DNA of 51,154 nucleotides from JAIEPT01 sp038217425. Its GTDB lineage: Bacteria > Planctomycetota > Planctomycetia > Gemmatales > Gemmataceae. The position numbers and the translations under genes were made by a program. Below are positions 23,804 to 31,891 of this stretch, in pieces. Position 1 is the stretch's first letter. Each line of letters begins with the position of its first letter. The stretch lies in assembly GCA_038217425.1 (NCBI GenBank), contig JBBQPM010000029.1, forward strand, positions 1 to 51,154, in the 5' to 3' direction. A model generated the notes under the pieces. The model was given only the letters and a program-made list of their open reading frames with translations. It had not been told where the DNA came from and made no database searches.

Positions 23804-23832
23804 TTGCAATTTCGCGTCGACGTGTATATAAC
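23804..23832 (+). promoter_or_regulatory. recA promoter
   Basis: TTGCAA (23804-23809), a 17-nt spacer and TATAAC (23827-23832) form a sigma-70-like promoter about 60 bp before recA. Confidence 0.65.
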
Positions 23833-23846
23833 ACTTGTACAAGTGT
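23831..23846 (+). promoter_or_regulatory. Candidate SOS operator at the recA promoter
   Basis: ACACTTGTACAAGTGT is a perfect 16-bp palindrome overlapping the end of the recA -10 element and the expected start point. A dimeric repressor here would block transcription, as LexA does at recA in many bacteria. The sequence is not the E. coli or Bacillus LexA box, so the repressor is inferred, not shown. Confidence 0.55.
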
Positions 23847-23891
23847 ATATTCATCCCGTAGTCGATTCAAATCCCCCGGGGGAGGTCAGCC

Positions 23892-24989
23892 GTGGCAGAA
23901 ATCAACGATCGCGAACTCAAGAACGCCCTGCAGCAGATCGAGAAGCAGTTCGGTAAGGGCTCGATCATGCAACTCGGTTCGAATTCCTCCATGGAAGTCG
24001 AGTGCCTGAGTACGGGGGCGCTGAGTCTTGACATTGCCCTGGGGGGCAGAGGGCTGCCGCGCGGCCGAATCATCGAAATCTTCGGTCCCGAGGCGAGCGG
24101 CAAGACGACCGTGGCGCTCACTGCACTCGCCGCGGCGCAGAAGGCAGGGGGCGTGGCGGCATTCATCGATGCGGAACATGCCCTTGACCCCAGCTGGGCC
24201 AAACGGGTCGGCGTCGACCTCGAAAGCCTGCTCGTCAGTCAACCGTCCAACGCCGAGGAGGCGCTGCAGATCGCCGAGATGCTGGTGAAATCCAACGCCG
24301 TCGACATCATCGTCATCGACTCCGTCGCCGCCCTCGTGCCCCGTTCGGAAATCGAAGGCGAGATCGGCGATACGCACGTCGGCTTGCAGGCCCGGCTCAT
24401 GAGCCAGGCGCTGCGCATTCTCAATCCGACGATCTCCAAAACCAAGACTTGCATGATCTTCATCAACCAGATTCGCCAAAAGATCGGCGTCATGTTCGGC
24501 AGCCCCGAAACGACCTCGGGCGGCCTGGCGCTCAAGTTTTACTGCAGCGTTCGCATCGACGTCCGCAAGATCACCGCCGTCAAGGACGGCGAAATGACGA
24601 TCGGCGCCCGCGTCCGCGCCAAGATCGTCAAAAATAAGGTCGCGCCTCCGTTTCGTCAGGCGGAGTTCGATCTCATGCACGATTGCGGAATCAGCAAAGA
24701 AGGCGATCTGCTCGATCTGGGCATTGAGGACAAGATCGTCGAAAAGAGCGGTTCCTGGGTGAATTACGGCGAGATTCGTCTGGGCCAAGGGCGGGAAAAC
24801 GCCAAGCAGTACCTGCGTGACAACCCGGCCATCTACGAGGAGATCTCGAAGAAGATCCTGGCGGCGCGCAACCTGAACGGTTCGCCGATCGTGGTGGAGG
24901 ACGAACTCCCGGTCAAGCCGGAACCACAGCCGCCGACCAAGCGGGAGAAGCGCAAATCCGAAGAGAAACCGCAAGTTGTGGAAGAATAA
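23892..24989 (+). CDS. recA: RecA recombinase
   Basis: The 365-residue protein is RecA, the ATP-dependent strand-exchange protein that also triggers LexA self-cleavage. Visible motifs are QFGKGSIMQLG near the N-terminus, Walker A GPEASGKT at 65-72, Walker B VDIIVIDSVAALVP, GLQARLMSQALRIL, and IFINQIRQKIGVMFG leading into TTSGGLALKFYCSVR, followed by the KVAPPFRQAEFD segment. The C-terminal tail is rich in Lys and Glu. Start is GTG at 23892 with GGGGGAGG upstream. A promoter and palindromic operator lie just before it. The gene appears single; no recX follows. Confidence 0.97.
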   Translation: MAEINDRELKNALQQIEKQFGKGSIMQLGSNSSMEVECLSTGALSLDIALGGRGLPRGRIIEIFGPEASGKTTVALTALAAAQKAGGVAAFIDAEHALDPSWAKRVGVDLESLLVSQPSNAEEALQIAEMLVKSNAVDIIVIDSVAALVPRSEIEGEIGDTHVGLQARLMSQALRILNPTISKTKTCMIFINQIRQKIGVMFGSPETTSGGLALKFYCSVRIDVRKITAVKDGEMTIGARVRAKIVKNKVAPPFRQAEFDLMHDCGISKEGDLLDLGIEDKIVEKSGSWVNYGEIRLGQGRENAKQYLRDNPAIYEEISKKILAARNLNGSPIVVEDELPVKPEPQPPTKREKRKSEEKPQVVEE

Positions 24990-24996
24990 CGCTCGT

Positions 24997-25053
24997 GAGC
25001 CCGCGGCGCGAGCACCGGCGAATTTAATTTCCCTTGCTTGCGCTTGCGGGCTC
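24997..25053. repeat. Degenerate inverted repeat, family 3
   Basis: The arms begin and end GAGCCCGC/GCGGGCTC as in the copies at 15049 and 32880, but inner positions have diverged. It lies just after recA. Confidence 0.6.
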
Positions 25054-25116
25054 AAAACTATTTGCCCGCGGTTCTCGTCTTTTCCAGGAACCATTGTCTT
25101 AACCCCTGGAGGGTGT

Positions 25117-26502
25117 ATGCTCAACTCGCGTTCCCTGTTTGCGTTCGCCGCCGCGCTGCTCGTGCCCATTCCGTCCCAGGCGGCCTGTTGTTACTTCTCC
25201 GCCAAGAACACCGACATCCTGCAGCCGGCCCAGAAGGTCTTCCTGAGCTGGAATCCGACCGAAAAGGTCGAAACGTTCACCGTGCAGCCGAAATTCGAGG
25301 GCAACGCGCTTGATTTCGGCATGGTGATCCCGACGCCGACCCAGCCGACATTGCACGAGATGCCGCGCGATTTCTTCAAGCACTTGGCGGTCTACACGAT
25401 TTTGAAAAAGCGCGAACACCCGTTCTCAAAGCTGTCGCCCGCCCTGGGCGGATTTGGCGGCGGCCTCATGATGCCGATGGCGGCGCCGATGGCCAATATG
25501 GCGGGCGCCGCGGAAGGCGGCAAAGCGCAGCGCGCCCCGGCCATCAAGATTCTCGAAGCGGGCATCGTCGGTTCGCTCGACTACAAGATCATCGAAGCGG
25601 GCCGGGCTGACGATCTCTTCCAGTGGCTCAAGGACCACCAGTATTCCTACTCGGGCGATGAAGCCACGCTCAACTTCTACATCCAAAAGAAGTGGCTCTT
25701 TACGGTCATGAAGATCGACACCATGCAGATGAAACGGAACAAGGACGGCTCGTTCGCGGGCGAAGTCACGCCGACGCGCTTCCAGTTCACGAGCGAGAAG
25801 CTCGTTTATCCGCTCAAGATCACGCAGCTCTCCGTGAAGGACAAGACCGAGGCGCTCTTCTACGTGCAGGCGCCGACCAAGGTCGATCTCGAGGGAGACT
25901 TGACCTATCAGTACACCTGGGTGCCGCAACTTCAGGGGGCGATGGGCTGCACCCCGGACGGCTTGCCGGGCGGCGGCGTGGTTTGGCTCAAACGTTTCAA
26001 CCAGCAAATCCCCGCGATCATGAACCGGGCCGGCCAGCTCGACTTCCGTTTTCAACCCGGCGTGCGTCCGCAGCCGAACAAGAAGGGACACATCCCGACG
26101 ACCATGGAATGGGCTCGCAAACTGACCGCCGGCGACATCAAGGTCGTCAAGGGCGAGGGGGGCTACACCGAAACCGTCCCCGATCCCGACGAGGGGTTCA
26201 CTCAGGCGGATGTCAACGATCCGAAGAAGGGCCCCGCGGTCCTCAAGACAATCCAGGCCCGGCTCGCCAAGTCGCAGCGCGAACGGCCCTTTGGCTACCT
26301 CGTTCGGCACGCCCCGGCCGAGGACTTGGCGGCGCTGCGTCAACTCGCCGGCCACTTGAGCGAAGGCGCGTTCATCACCAAGTTCCGCAAGACGTTCGCC
26401 CGGGACGAAATGAACGACGATCTCACGATCATCCCCTCCCGCTACAACGGCTCGGAGGACGAATCGGAATACGAGGAAATCTTGCCGACCTCGCCCCCGT
26501 GA
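25117..26502 (+). CDS. DUF2330 domain secreted protein
   Basis: The 461-residue protein begins with a signal peptide (MLNSRSLFAFAAALLVPIPSQA) and fits DUF2330, a poorly understood extracytoplasmic family. Landmarks are ACCYFSAKNTDILQPAQKVFLSW right after the cleavage site, FGMVIPTPTQPTLHEMPRDFF, GIVGSLDYKIIEAGRADDLFQWL, LNFYIQKKWLFTVMKI, and VYPLKITQLSVKDKTEALFYVQAP in the middle. A Gly/Met/Ala-rich insert at about 107-132 separates two parts. No catalytic residue is known. The ATG at 25117 has CTGGAGGG upstream. A perfect 27-bp inverted repeat follows the stop codon. Confidence 0.82.
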   Translation: MLNSRSLFAFAAALLVPIPSQAACCYFSAKNTDILQPAQKVFLSWNPTEKVETFTVQPKFEGNALDFGMVIPTPTQPTLHEMPRDFFKHLAVYTILKKREHPFSKLSPALGGFGGGLMMPMAAPMANMAGAAEGGKAQRAPAIKILEAGIVGSLDYKIIEAGRADDLFQWLKDHQYSYSGDEATLNFYIQKKWLFTVMKIDTMQMKRNKDGSFAGEVTPTRFQFTSEKLVYPLKITQLSVKDKTEALFYVQAPTKVDLEGDLTYQYTWVPQLQGAMGCTPDGLPGGGVVWLKRFNQQIPAIMNRAGQLDFRFQPGVRPQPNKKGHIPTTMEWARKLTAGDIKVVKGEGGYTETVPDPDEGFTQADVNDPKKGPAVLKTIQARLAKSQRERPFGYLVRHAPAEDLAALRQLAGHLSEGAFITKFRKTFARDEMNDDLTIIPSRYNGSEDESEYEEILPTSPP

Positions 26503-26511
26503 GAACGACCG

Positions 26512-26585
26512 AAGAGCCGCGACCGCAAGGGAGCGGCTACTTCTGCCCAGTAGAGTAAAGCCGCTCCCTTGCGGTCGCGGCTCTT
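26512..26585. repeat. Perfect 27-bp inverted repeat (family 6)
   Basis: Arms 26512-26538 and 26559-26585 are exact complements around a 20-nt loop; the arm begins AAGAGCCGCGACCGCAAGGG. It starts 9 bp after the DUF2330 stop. Confidence 0.92.
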
Positions 26586-26595
26586 TAAGTCCTTC

Positions 26596-26623
26596 CGAGC
26601 GTGAACGATTTCGTTCACGCTCG
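26596..26623. repeat. 13-bp palindrome before birA
   Basis: CGAGCGTGAACGA and its exact complement flank a 2-nt loop, followed by TTT. It lies 17 bp before birA and may end upstream transcription or control birA. Confidence 0.65.
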
Positions 26624-26640
26624 TTTCATTGAGAGACGTC

Positions 26641-27429
26641 ATGGCCGTTCGCGAAATCATGTTATCGACCCGGCATCTGGGCAGGCCTCTGCGGATCTTC
26701 GACGAACTCGACAGCACCAACACGCACGCTTTGGCGCTCGCCGACGATCCGAGTCGCAACGGCTTGACGCTGCTCGCCCGGCAGCAGAGCGCGGGCCGCG
26801 GACAGTATGGCCGGACGTGGAATGCGGCTCCGGATAGCAGCGTGCTCATGTCGATTCTGCTGTTTCCGCCGCCGCCGTTGCGTCGACCGGTGCTGCTCAC
26901 CGCGTGGGTCGCAGTGGCAGTTGCACAATATTTGACGCGGGTCACGGGGCTTTCCGCCAAGATCAAATGGCCCAACGACGTCCTGGTGAACGGGCGAAAG
27001 ATCTGCGGTATCCTGATCGAGCAACGGACGTCGGGGCACTCCGAGTTCCCTCTCGCCAGCGTCATCGGCATCGGCCTGAACGTGCAGCAGTCGGCCGACG
27101 ATTTTGGGCGTGCGGGGCTGCCGCTCGCGGGTTCGCTGTGCACGCTGACGGACCGCGCTTTCGACACGCCCGAGGTAGCGCTCGGGCTCATCGAACAGTT
27201 GGACGCCGAATACGGCCGCATGCTCGCCGGCGACCTCGGTACGCTCGAATCGCTGTGGAGGACGCATCTCGATTTGCTCGGCAAGGACGTTTGCGTGGAG
27301 TTGCATGACGGCATCGCCGAGGGGAAGTTGGCGGAGTTGACGTTCGAGGGGCTCATCCTGTCCGACGGCGACGAACCGCGCCAGATTGTCCCGGAAGCGA
27401 TCAAGCACATCACGCTGTCGAATTCGTAA
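26641..27429 (+). CDS. birA: Biotin-[acetyl-CoA-carboxylase] ligase
   Basis: The 262-residue protein is a biotin protein ligase, which makes biotinyl-AMP and attaches biotin to a carboxylase carrier lysine. The catalytic core is clear: ELDSTNTHALALA, ARQQSAGRGQYGRTW (biotin/ATP loop), MSILLFPP, IKWPNDVLVNGRKICGILIE and VIGIGLNV, with a small C-terminal domain ending EGLILSDG. There is no N-terminal helix-turn-helix, so it is the monofunctional type without the repressor role of E. coli BirA. I chose ATG at 26641; 26629 is possible. Flanking inverted repeats isolate it from both neighbours. Confidence 0.93.
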   Translation: MAVREIMLSTRHLGRPLRIFDELDSTNTHALALADDPSRNGLTLLARQQSAGRGQYGRTWNAAPDSSVLMSILLFPPPPLRRPVLLTAWVAVAVAQYLTRVTGLSAKIKWPNDVLVNGRKICGILIEQRTSGHSEFPLASVIGIGLNVQQSADDFGRAGLPLAGSLCTLTDRAFDTPEVALGLIEQLDAEYGRMLAGDLGTLESLWRTHLDLLGKDVCVELHDGIAEGKLAELTFEGLILSDGDEPRQIVPEAIKHITLSNS

Positions 27430-27446
27430 AATACACGCGACGGCGA

Positions 27447-27556
27447 AAAGCCCAGGGATGGCGATCCCGGGGGAACGGCCGCGATATCAATTTTTACTAA
27501 TAGCGCACGAAGTTTCGATTGTGGCGCGTTCCCAGGGATCGCCATCCCTGGGCTTT
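27447..27556. repeat. Long inverted repeat, family 5 copy B
   Basis: Arms of about 30 bp (27447-27477 and 27527-27556) pair nearly perfectly around a 49-nt AT-richer centre. The arm start AAAGCCCAGGGATGGC matches the hairpin after the HNH gene. It fills most of the gap between birA and the oxidase gene. Confidence 0.88.
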
Positions 27557-27577
27557 CAGAGTTTTTTGAGTAAGCCG

Positions 27578-28996
27578 ATGGACGCCGTCTACTATCCGGT
27601 CAACGATTTCGGCCCCCTCATGAAGGGCCTTGCCATCGGCGGGCTCGGCATCTTTCACGTGTTCACCGCGCAGTTCGCGATCGGCGGCGGCTTTCTCCTG
27701 GCGTGGTTTCAATGGCGGGCCATGACCGATCGATGTCCCGAGTGCCGGCTGTTCATCCATGGCTACTTTCGCTTTCTGGTGCTTGTCAGCTTCGTCACGG
27801 GCGCCCTCACCGGCGTCGGCATGTGGTTTACCAGCATCCAGGTCAGCCCGCAAACCATCGCGCTGATGGTCGATGAATTCCATTGGCTCTGGGCCGTCGA
27901 GTGGACCTTCTTTACTCTCGAAGTCGTCGCCGGATACGCCGCCTACCGCTACGGCGCGCGCCTCTCCGACTCGGCGTATCTCATACTGCTCCTGCTCTAC
28001 GCCTTCGCCGCCTGGATGAGCCTTTTCTGGATCAACGGTATCCTCTCGTTTCAGCTCACGCCCGGCCGCTGGCTCGAAACCGGCGGGTTGTGGGCCGGAT
28101 TCTTCAACCCGACGTTTTGGCCCTCGCTGCTCTACCGCACCGTCGCGTGCGGATCCTTGGCGGCGCTCGTGGCGATGTTGGTGGTCAACCTTTCGAACTT
28201 GCCGCACAATCAAAAAACGACGCTGATCCGTGAGGCGGCGTGGTTCACGATGCCCATGCTGCTCATGCCCTTTCTGGGAATCTGGTTCGTGAGCGTGCTG
28301 CCTCCCGACAGCCGGGAATGGATCACCGGCGGATCGGTGGCGATGACGATGTTCCTGGGCATCGCGGTCGGGGCGTCGGTCGTCATCGCCGGGTATTGTC
28401 TGATCGGCATCTTGCGTCAACGGCTCACCATCAACGGCGCCACGGCAACGGTCTTGTGCCTGATGGCCTTCGCCGCGACGGCCGGGGGCGAGTTCGTCCG
28501 CGAAGGAGCCCGTAAGCCTTACACCTTGCGCGAAATCTTGTACTCCAACGCGATCCGGCCCGATCAGGTCAAGAAGCTGCGCGAGGTCGGCGTGACGACC
28601 GGCGATCCCTATCCGCTGCGCGGTGCCGACGGCTTGCCGAACGAGCAAACCAAGCTCGGCGCCCTTGCGTTTCGCAACCTCTGCAGCATCTGTCACACGG
28701 TGAACGGCGTCAATTCGCTCCCCGGCCTGACGGCGTCGTGGGATACCGACATGAAGCGCATGAACATCGCCAAGCTGCAGTATCTGAAACCGTTCATGCC
28801 GCCGTTCGCGGGAACGCCCGAGGAACTCGAAGGCCTGGTGCAGTATGTGGAATGGATCCAGGCCGGCAGTCCGCGCGCATGGCCCGATTCGCTGGCGGAT
28901 CCTCAGACGCGGACCAAACGTCTCGCGGAGATCGGTCGCGCATTGGACCAGGCGGGCGTCGAGGCGTACTTGCACCAGAAACGGCGAAAGGAATAA
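27578..28996 (+). CDS. Cytochrome bd-like oxidase subunit I with C-terminal heme c motif
   Basis: The 472-residue protein resembles CydA. About nine helices are visible, the first with GGLGIFHVFTAQFAIGG (His27, like the heme-binding His19 of E. coli CydA), and a helix with VEWTFFTLEVVAG whose two spaced Glu resemble the CydA pair. Unlike CydA it ends in a soluble region with FRNLCSICHTVNGV, a heme c motif, and a Met-rich PFMPPFAGTPEELEGLVQYVEWI cytochrome-c ending. So electrons may come from a cytochrome c rather than quinol alone; bd-superfamily branches with a fused heme c domain are known. It is followed directly by its probable partner (TAA then ATG with no gap). Confidence 0.75.
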   Translation: MDAVYYPVNDFGPLMKGLAIGGLGIFHVFTAQFAIGGGFLLAWFQWRAMTDRCPECRLFIHGYFRFLVLVSFVTGALTGVGMWFTSIQVSPQTIALMVDEFHWLWAVEWTFFTLEVVAGYAAYRYGARLSDSAYLILLLLYAFAAWMSLFWINGILSFQLTPGRWLETGGLWAGFFNPTFWPSLLYRTVACGSLAALVAMLVVNLSNLPHNQKTTLIREAAWFTMPMLLMPFLGIWFVSVLPPDSREWITGGSVAMTMFLGIAVGASVVIAGYCLIGILRQRLTINGATATVLCLMAFAATAGGEFVREGARKPYTLREILYSNAIRPDQVKKLREVGVTTGDPYPLRGADGLPNEQTKLGALAFRNLCSICHTVNGVNSLPGLTASWDTDMKRMNIAKLQYLKPFMPPFAGTPEELEGLVQYVEWIQAGSPRAWPDSLADPQTRTKRLAEIGRALDQAGVEAYLHQKRRKE

Positions 28997-30064
28997 ATGA
29001 TGGAGGCGCCGTTCCCGCTCGGGCTGCCGCTCGCGACCGCATTCTACCTGGTTTTCTACCTGTTCACGCTCGTAATTCACGTCGTTTTCATGAATTACGT
29101 CCTGGCGGGGACGCTCTTCATCGCCTACCGCGGACTCTTCAGCCGCGCGCCGTCGCCGGCAGGAGACATCACGCTCGACTGGATGCCGCTCATGCTCAGC
29201 GGCGCCATCACGGCCGCCATCGCGCCGCTGCTTTTCCTGCAAATCCTTTACAAGCAGGAGTTCTACACCGCGAACCTCCTGCTCTTTCATCGCTGGATGT
29301 CGATTCTCCCCGTGCTCATCGTCGGGTTCTACAGTCTGTATCTCCTCAAGTCTCCCGGCATCACCTCCCGATGGTTGCGAGCCGGGTTGTCATTGACGCC
29401 GTTTGCGTGCGTGGCGTTCACGGGCTATTCGTGGACGGAGAACCATCTGCTGAGCGTTCGGCCGGAAGGCGAATGGGCGGAGTTTTACAAAACGCAATCG
29501 ATGTGGTACGCGGAGCCGGCGCTTTGGCCGAGGCTGATGATGTGGGCGGTAGGCGCCGTGCCGACGTTGTGCTGCGTGCTCGCCTGGCAACTCTGGTATC
29601 GCGATGAGTCCGTGGGCCCCGGGATGGCGACGTTGGCACTAGCGGGTTTGGCGGGAGCCGGCCTCGCCGCGGGGTGGTACTTCGAGGTCGCCGATGAAAT
29701 CGTGAGGCCAGCGCTGTTCGGCCCGTTCGCGTTCGGCTATCTCGTCACGGCCGGCATCGGCGTGGCGCTGCAGTCGCTCGGCTGGATCATGATCGCCCGC
29801 GAACGGCAGGCTTCCTTACGATGGTTACTGCTCATCAGCGTTGGGCTCACGCTGACGCTCCTCGGCATGACGGTGTGCCGGGAAGCGATTCGCATCACCA
29901 CTTTGGGCCTGGCGCGGTTCGAATCGTACTTCGGCCGACACGATGCGGCACTCGGCAAGAGCGGCTTCTTCTGGTTCTTGTTCTTCTTCGCGCTCAACGC
30001 CGGGCTCATCGCCTATGCCTTCTACCTGGTTCGCACGCAGCAGAAATCCAAGCCCAACGGGTGA
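28997..30064 (+). CDS. Membrane partner of the bd-like oxidase
   Basis: The 355-residue protein has about nine hydrophobic helices, beginning FYLVFYLFTLVIHVVFMNYVLAG and including LSGAITAAIAPLLFLQILYKQEFYTANLLLFHRWM. I do not see a classical CydB sequence. The position right behind the subunit I gene, with adjacent stop and start codons, suggests it is the second subunit of that oxidase. Several His in helices (HVVF, FHRW) could bind heme. The C-terminal residues SKPNG and the stop codon are encoded inside the left arm of an inverted repeat (30050-30140), so the natural C-terminus may have been altered by repeat insertion. Confidence 0.65.
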   Translation: MMEAPFPLGLPLATAFYLVFYLFTLVIHVVFMNYVLAGTLFIAYRGLFSRAPSPAGDITLDWMPLMLSGAITAAIAPLLFLQILYKQEFYTANLLLFHRWMSILPVLIVGFYSLYLLKSPGITSRWLRAGLSLTPFACVAFTGYSWTENHLLSVRPEGEWAEFYKTQSMWYAEPALWPRLMMWAVGAVPTLCCVLAWQLWYRDESVGPGMATLALAGLAGAGLAAGWYFEVADEIVRPALFGPFAFGYLVTAGIGVALQSLGWIMIARERQASLRWLLLISVGLTLTLLGMTVCREAIRITTLGLARFESYFGRHDAALGKSGFFWFLFFFALNAGLIAYAFYLVRTQQKSKPNG

Positions 30065-30140
30065 GGTGCTCCGAACCCGTGGGATTCAAATATCGCGTGC
30101 GTTAATCCCCGAGGTTCAGAGTACCTCACCCGCGGGGCTT
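30050..30140. repeat. Inverted repeat, family 1 copy B
   Basis: Arms of about 29 bp (30050-30078 and 30111-30140) share the GGTGAGGT-x-CTCCGAACC core with copy A at 14035-14109; a few positions mismatch. The left arm overlaps the end of the upstream gene. Confidence 0.82.
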
Positions 30141-30189
30141 ACTTTGATACAACAAGTTCACTCTCCCCCCTTTCGCAAAGGAACCCTCC

Positions 30190-31215
30190 ATGAAGTCCTT
30201 CTGGCTCACGCTCGCCTTCGCTCTCATGTTCAGCGTCGCCGCACACGCGCAGACGATCCGCGTCGGCATCATCGGCCTGGATACCTCGCACGTCACCGCG
30301 TTCACCAAGATCCTGAACGCCGAGAATAATACCGGCGACCTCGCCGGCTTCAAAGTCGTCGCCGCCTTCCCCGGCGGCAGCAAAGATTACAAGCCCAGCT
30401 ACTCGCGCGTCGAGATGTTCACCGAGAAGCTCAGGAAAGATTTCGGCGTCGAGATCGTGAGTTCCATTGAAGAACTCGTGCAGAAAGTCGACGTCGTTCT
30501 GTTGGAGAGCGTCGACGGCCGGCCGCACTTGCAGCAACTCATGCCGGTGCTGAAGGCGGGCAAACGCTGCTTCGTCGACAAACCCGTGGCCGCCTCGCTC
30601 GCCGATGCGGTGCAGATGTACGAACTGTCGAAGCAGCACAAGACGCCAATCTGGTCGAGTTCGTCGCTTCGCTTCGGCAGCAACATCGAACGCATCAAGC
30701 GCGGCAAACTCGAAGTGAATAAGCAGGAAGTTTCGTTCGGCAAGATCGTCGGCATGATCGTTTCGAGCCCGTGCGAGATCGGCGAGCACCATCCCGATTT
30801 GTTCTGGTACGGCATTCACGGCGTCGAAGCGATGTACGCGGCGATGGGGACCGGTTGCAAGAGCGTGCAGCGGACGCACACCGCCGGCACGGACATCGTC
30901 ACGGGCGTCTGGGCGGACGGCCGCGTGGCCACGTATCGCGGACAGCGCGCGGGCAAGGGGGGCTACAGCGCCTACATCTGGGGGACTGAGGCGAGCGGCC
31001 CGGCGGACATTTCGGCCAAGGAAAGTTACACGCCGATGCTCGTCGAGATCTGCAAGTTCTTCCGCACCGGCGTCGCCCCCGTCTCGCCGGAAGAGACAAT
31101 CGAGCTGATCGCCTTCATGCAGGCCGCCGACGAAAGCAAGGCGAACAACGGCGCCGCGGTGAGCATCGCCGACCTCATTGCCAAGACGCGGGCGCAGGTC
31201 AAAAGCAGCAAATGA
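30190..31215 (+). CDS. Secreted Gfo/Idh/MocA-family oxidoreductase
   Basis: The 341-residue protein has a signal peptide (MKSFWLTLAFALMFSVAAHA) and a Rossmann NAD(P)-binding domain starting IRVGIIGLDTSHVTAF. The typical GxGxxG is altered to GIIGLDTSH. The conserved catalytic-type motif appears as GKRCFVDKPVAASLADA. The C-terminal domain holds the GIHGVEAMYAAMGTG segment and ends in a helix with FMQAADESKANNGAAV. Family members oxidise or reduce sugars and related compounds; exported versions are common in planctomycetes and probably act on extracellular saccharides. Substrate unknown. No glycoside hydrolase lies adjacent. Confidence 0.85.
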   Translation: MKSFWLTLAFALMFSVAAHAQTIRVGIIGLDTSHVTAFTKILNAENNTGDLAGFKVVAAFPGGSKDYKPSYSRVEMFTEKLRKDFGVEIVSSIEELVQKVDVVLLESVDGRPHLQQLMPVLKAGKRCFVDKPVAASLADAVQMYELSKQHKTPIWSSSSLRFGSNIERIKRGKLEVNKQEVSFGKIVGMIVSSPCEIGEHHPDLFWYGIHGVEAMYAAMGTGCKSVQRTHTAGTDIVTGVWADGRVATYRGQRAGKGGYSAYIWGTEASGPADISAKESYTPMLVEICKFFRTGVAPVSPEETIELIAFMQAADESKANNGAAVSIADLIAKTRAQVKSSK

Positions 31216-31315
31216 CGGGCTAAAGATTCCGCTGTCCCCTTGGTGTTTCACGCGGCCCACATAAAAAAGAAATCTCGAACATCGAGCGATTGCGACCGAA
31301 TGAAAGGAGTGGCCC

Positions 31316-31888
31316 ATGCCATCAATGAAAATGCGCGACGTCAAAATCGGCGAAGCGATCATGTACAACAACGAAGTCTGGGTCATCTTCGATCGCCACG
31401 AGCAAACTCGCGGCAATCTCCGCACCTACTGGCAGGTCAAGCTCAAACACTTCGAGCGCGGCAGCGTCGTCGAGCAGCGTTTCTCGCCCGACGACGTCGT
31501 CGAAAAGGTCATCCTCTTCCGCGAAGAATGGGAGTACCTCTACCGCGACGCCGACATGTTCATCGTCATGAACCCGACGTCGTACGAGCAGATCTACCTG
31601 AACCAGAATCTCGTCCCCGCGGCACAGCACAGCCTCATGATCCCCAACATGCGGCTCAACCTGCTGAAGATCGAGGACAAGGTCGTGCAGGTCGAGTTGC
31701 CGCAGGTCGTCGAAGTCGAAGTCATCGACGCTCCCGAAGGCGCCCGCGGCGACACCGCGACGTCGGTGACGAAGCTGGTGACAATCGAAGGAGGCGGCCA
31801 GGTCCGCTGCCCGGGCCATATTCGTAAGGGCGATCGCATCAAGGTTCGCACCGAGGACGCCGAGTTCCGCGGCCGAGTGAATGAATGA
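31316..31888 (+). CDS. efp: Elongation factor P (divergent loop, Asn34)
   Basis: The 190-residue protein has the three EF-P domains: an N-terminal KOW-like part (1-65), an OB domain with EEWEYLYRDADMFIVMNP, and a second OB domain with VEVIDAPEGARGDTATSVTK and VRCPGHIRKGDRIKVRTEDAEF. EF-P rescues ribosomes stalled at consecutive prolines. Aligned by residue number to E. coli EF-P (Gly12, Gly33, Val41-Lys42 coincide), the loop tip reads T31-R32-G33-N34-L35, so Asn replaces the modified Lys34. Arg32 or Arg36 might substitute. The protein may be a paralogue or work without modification. It lies 3 bp before the Sua5 gene and is probably co-transcribed with it. Confidence 0.88.
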   Translation: MPSMKMRDVKIGEAIMYNNEVWVIFDRHEQTRGNLRTYWQVKLKHFERGSVVEQRFSPDDVVEKVILFREEWEYLYRDADMFIVMNPTSYEQIYLNQNLVPAAQHSLMIPNMRLNLLKIEDKVVQVELPQVVEVEVIDAPEGARGDTATSVTKLVTIEGGGQVRCPGHIRKGDRIKVRTEDAEFRGRVNE

Positions 31889-31891
31889 ACC

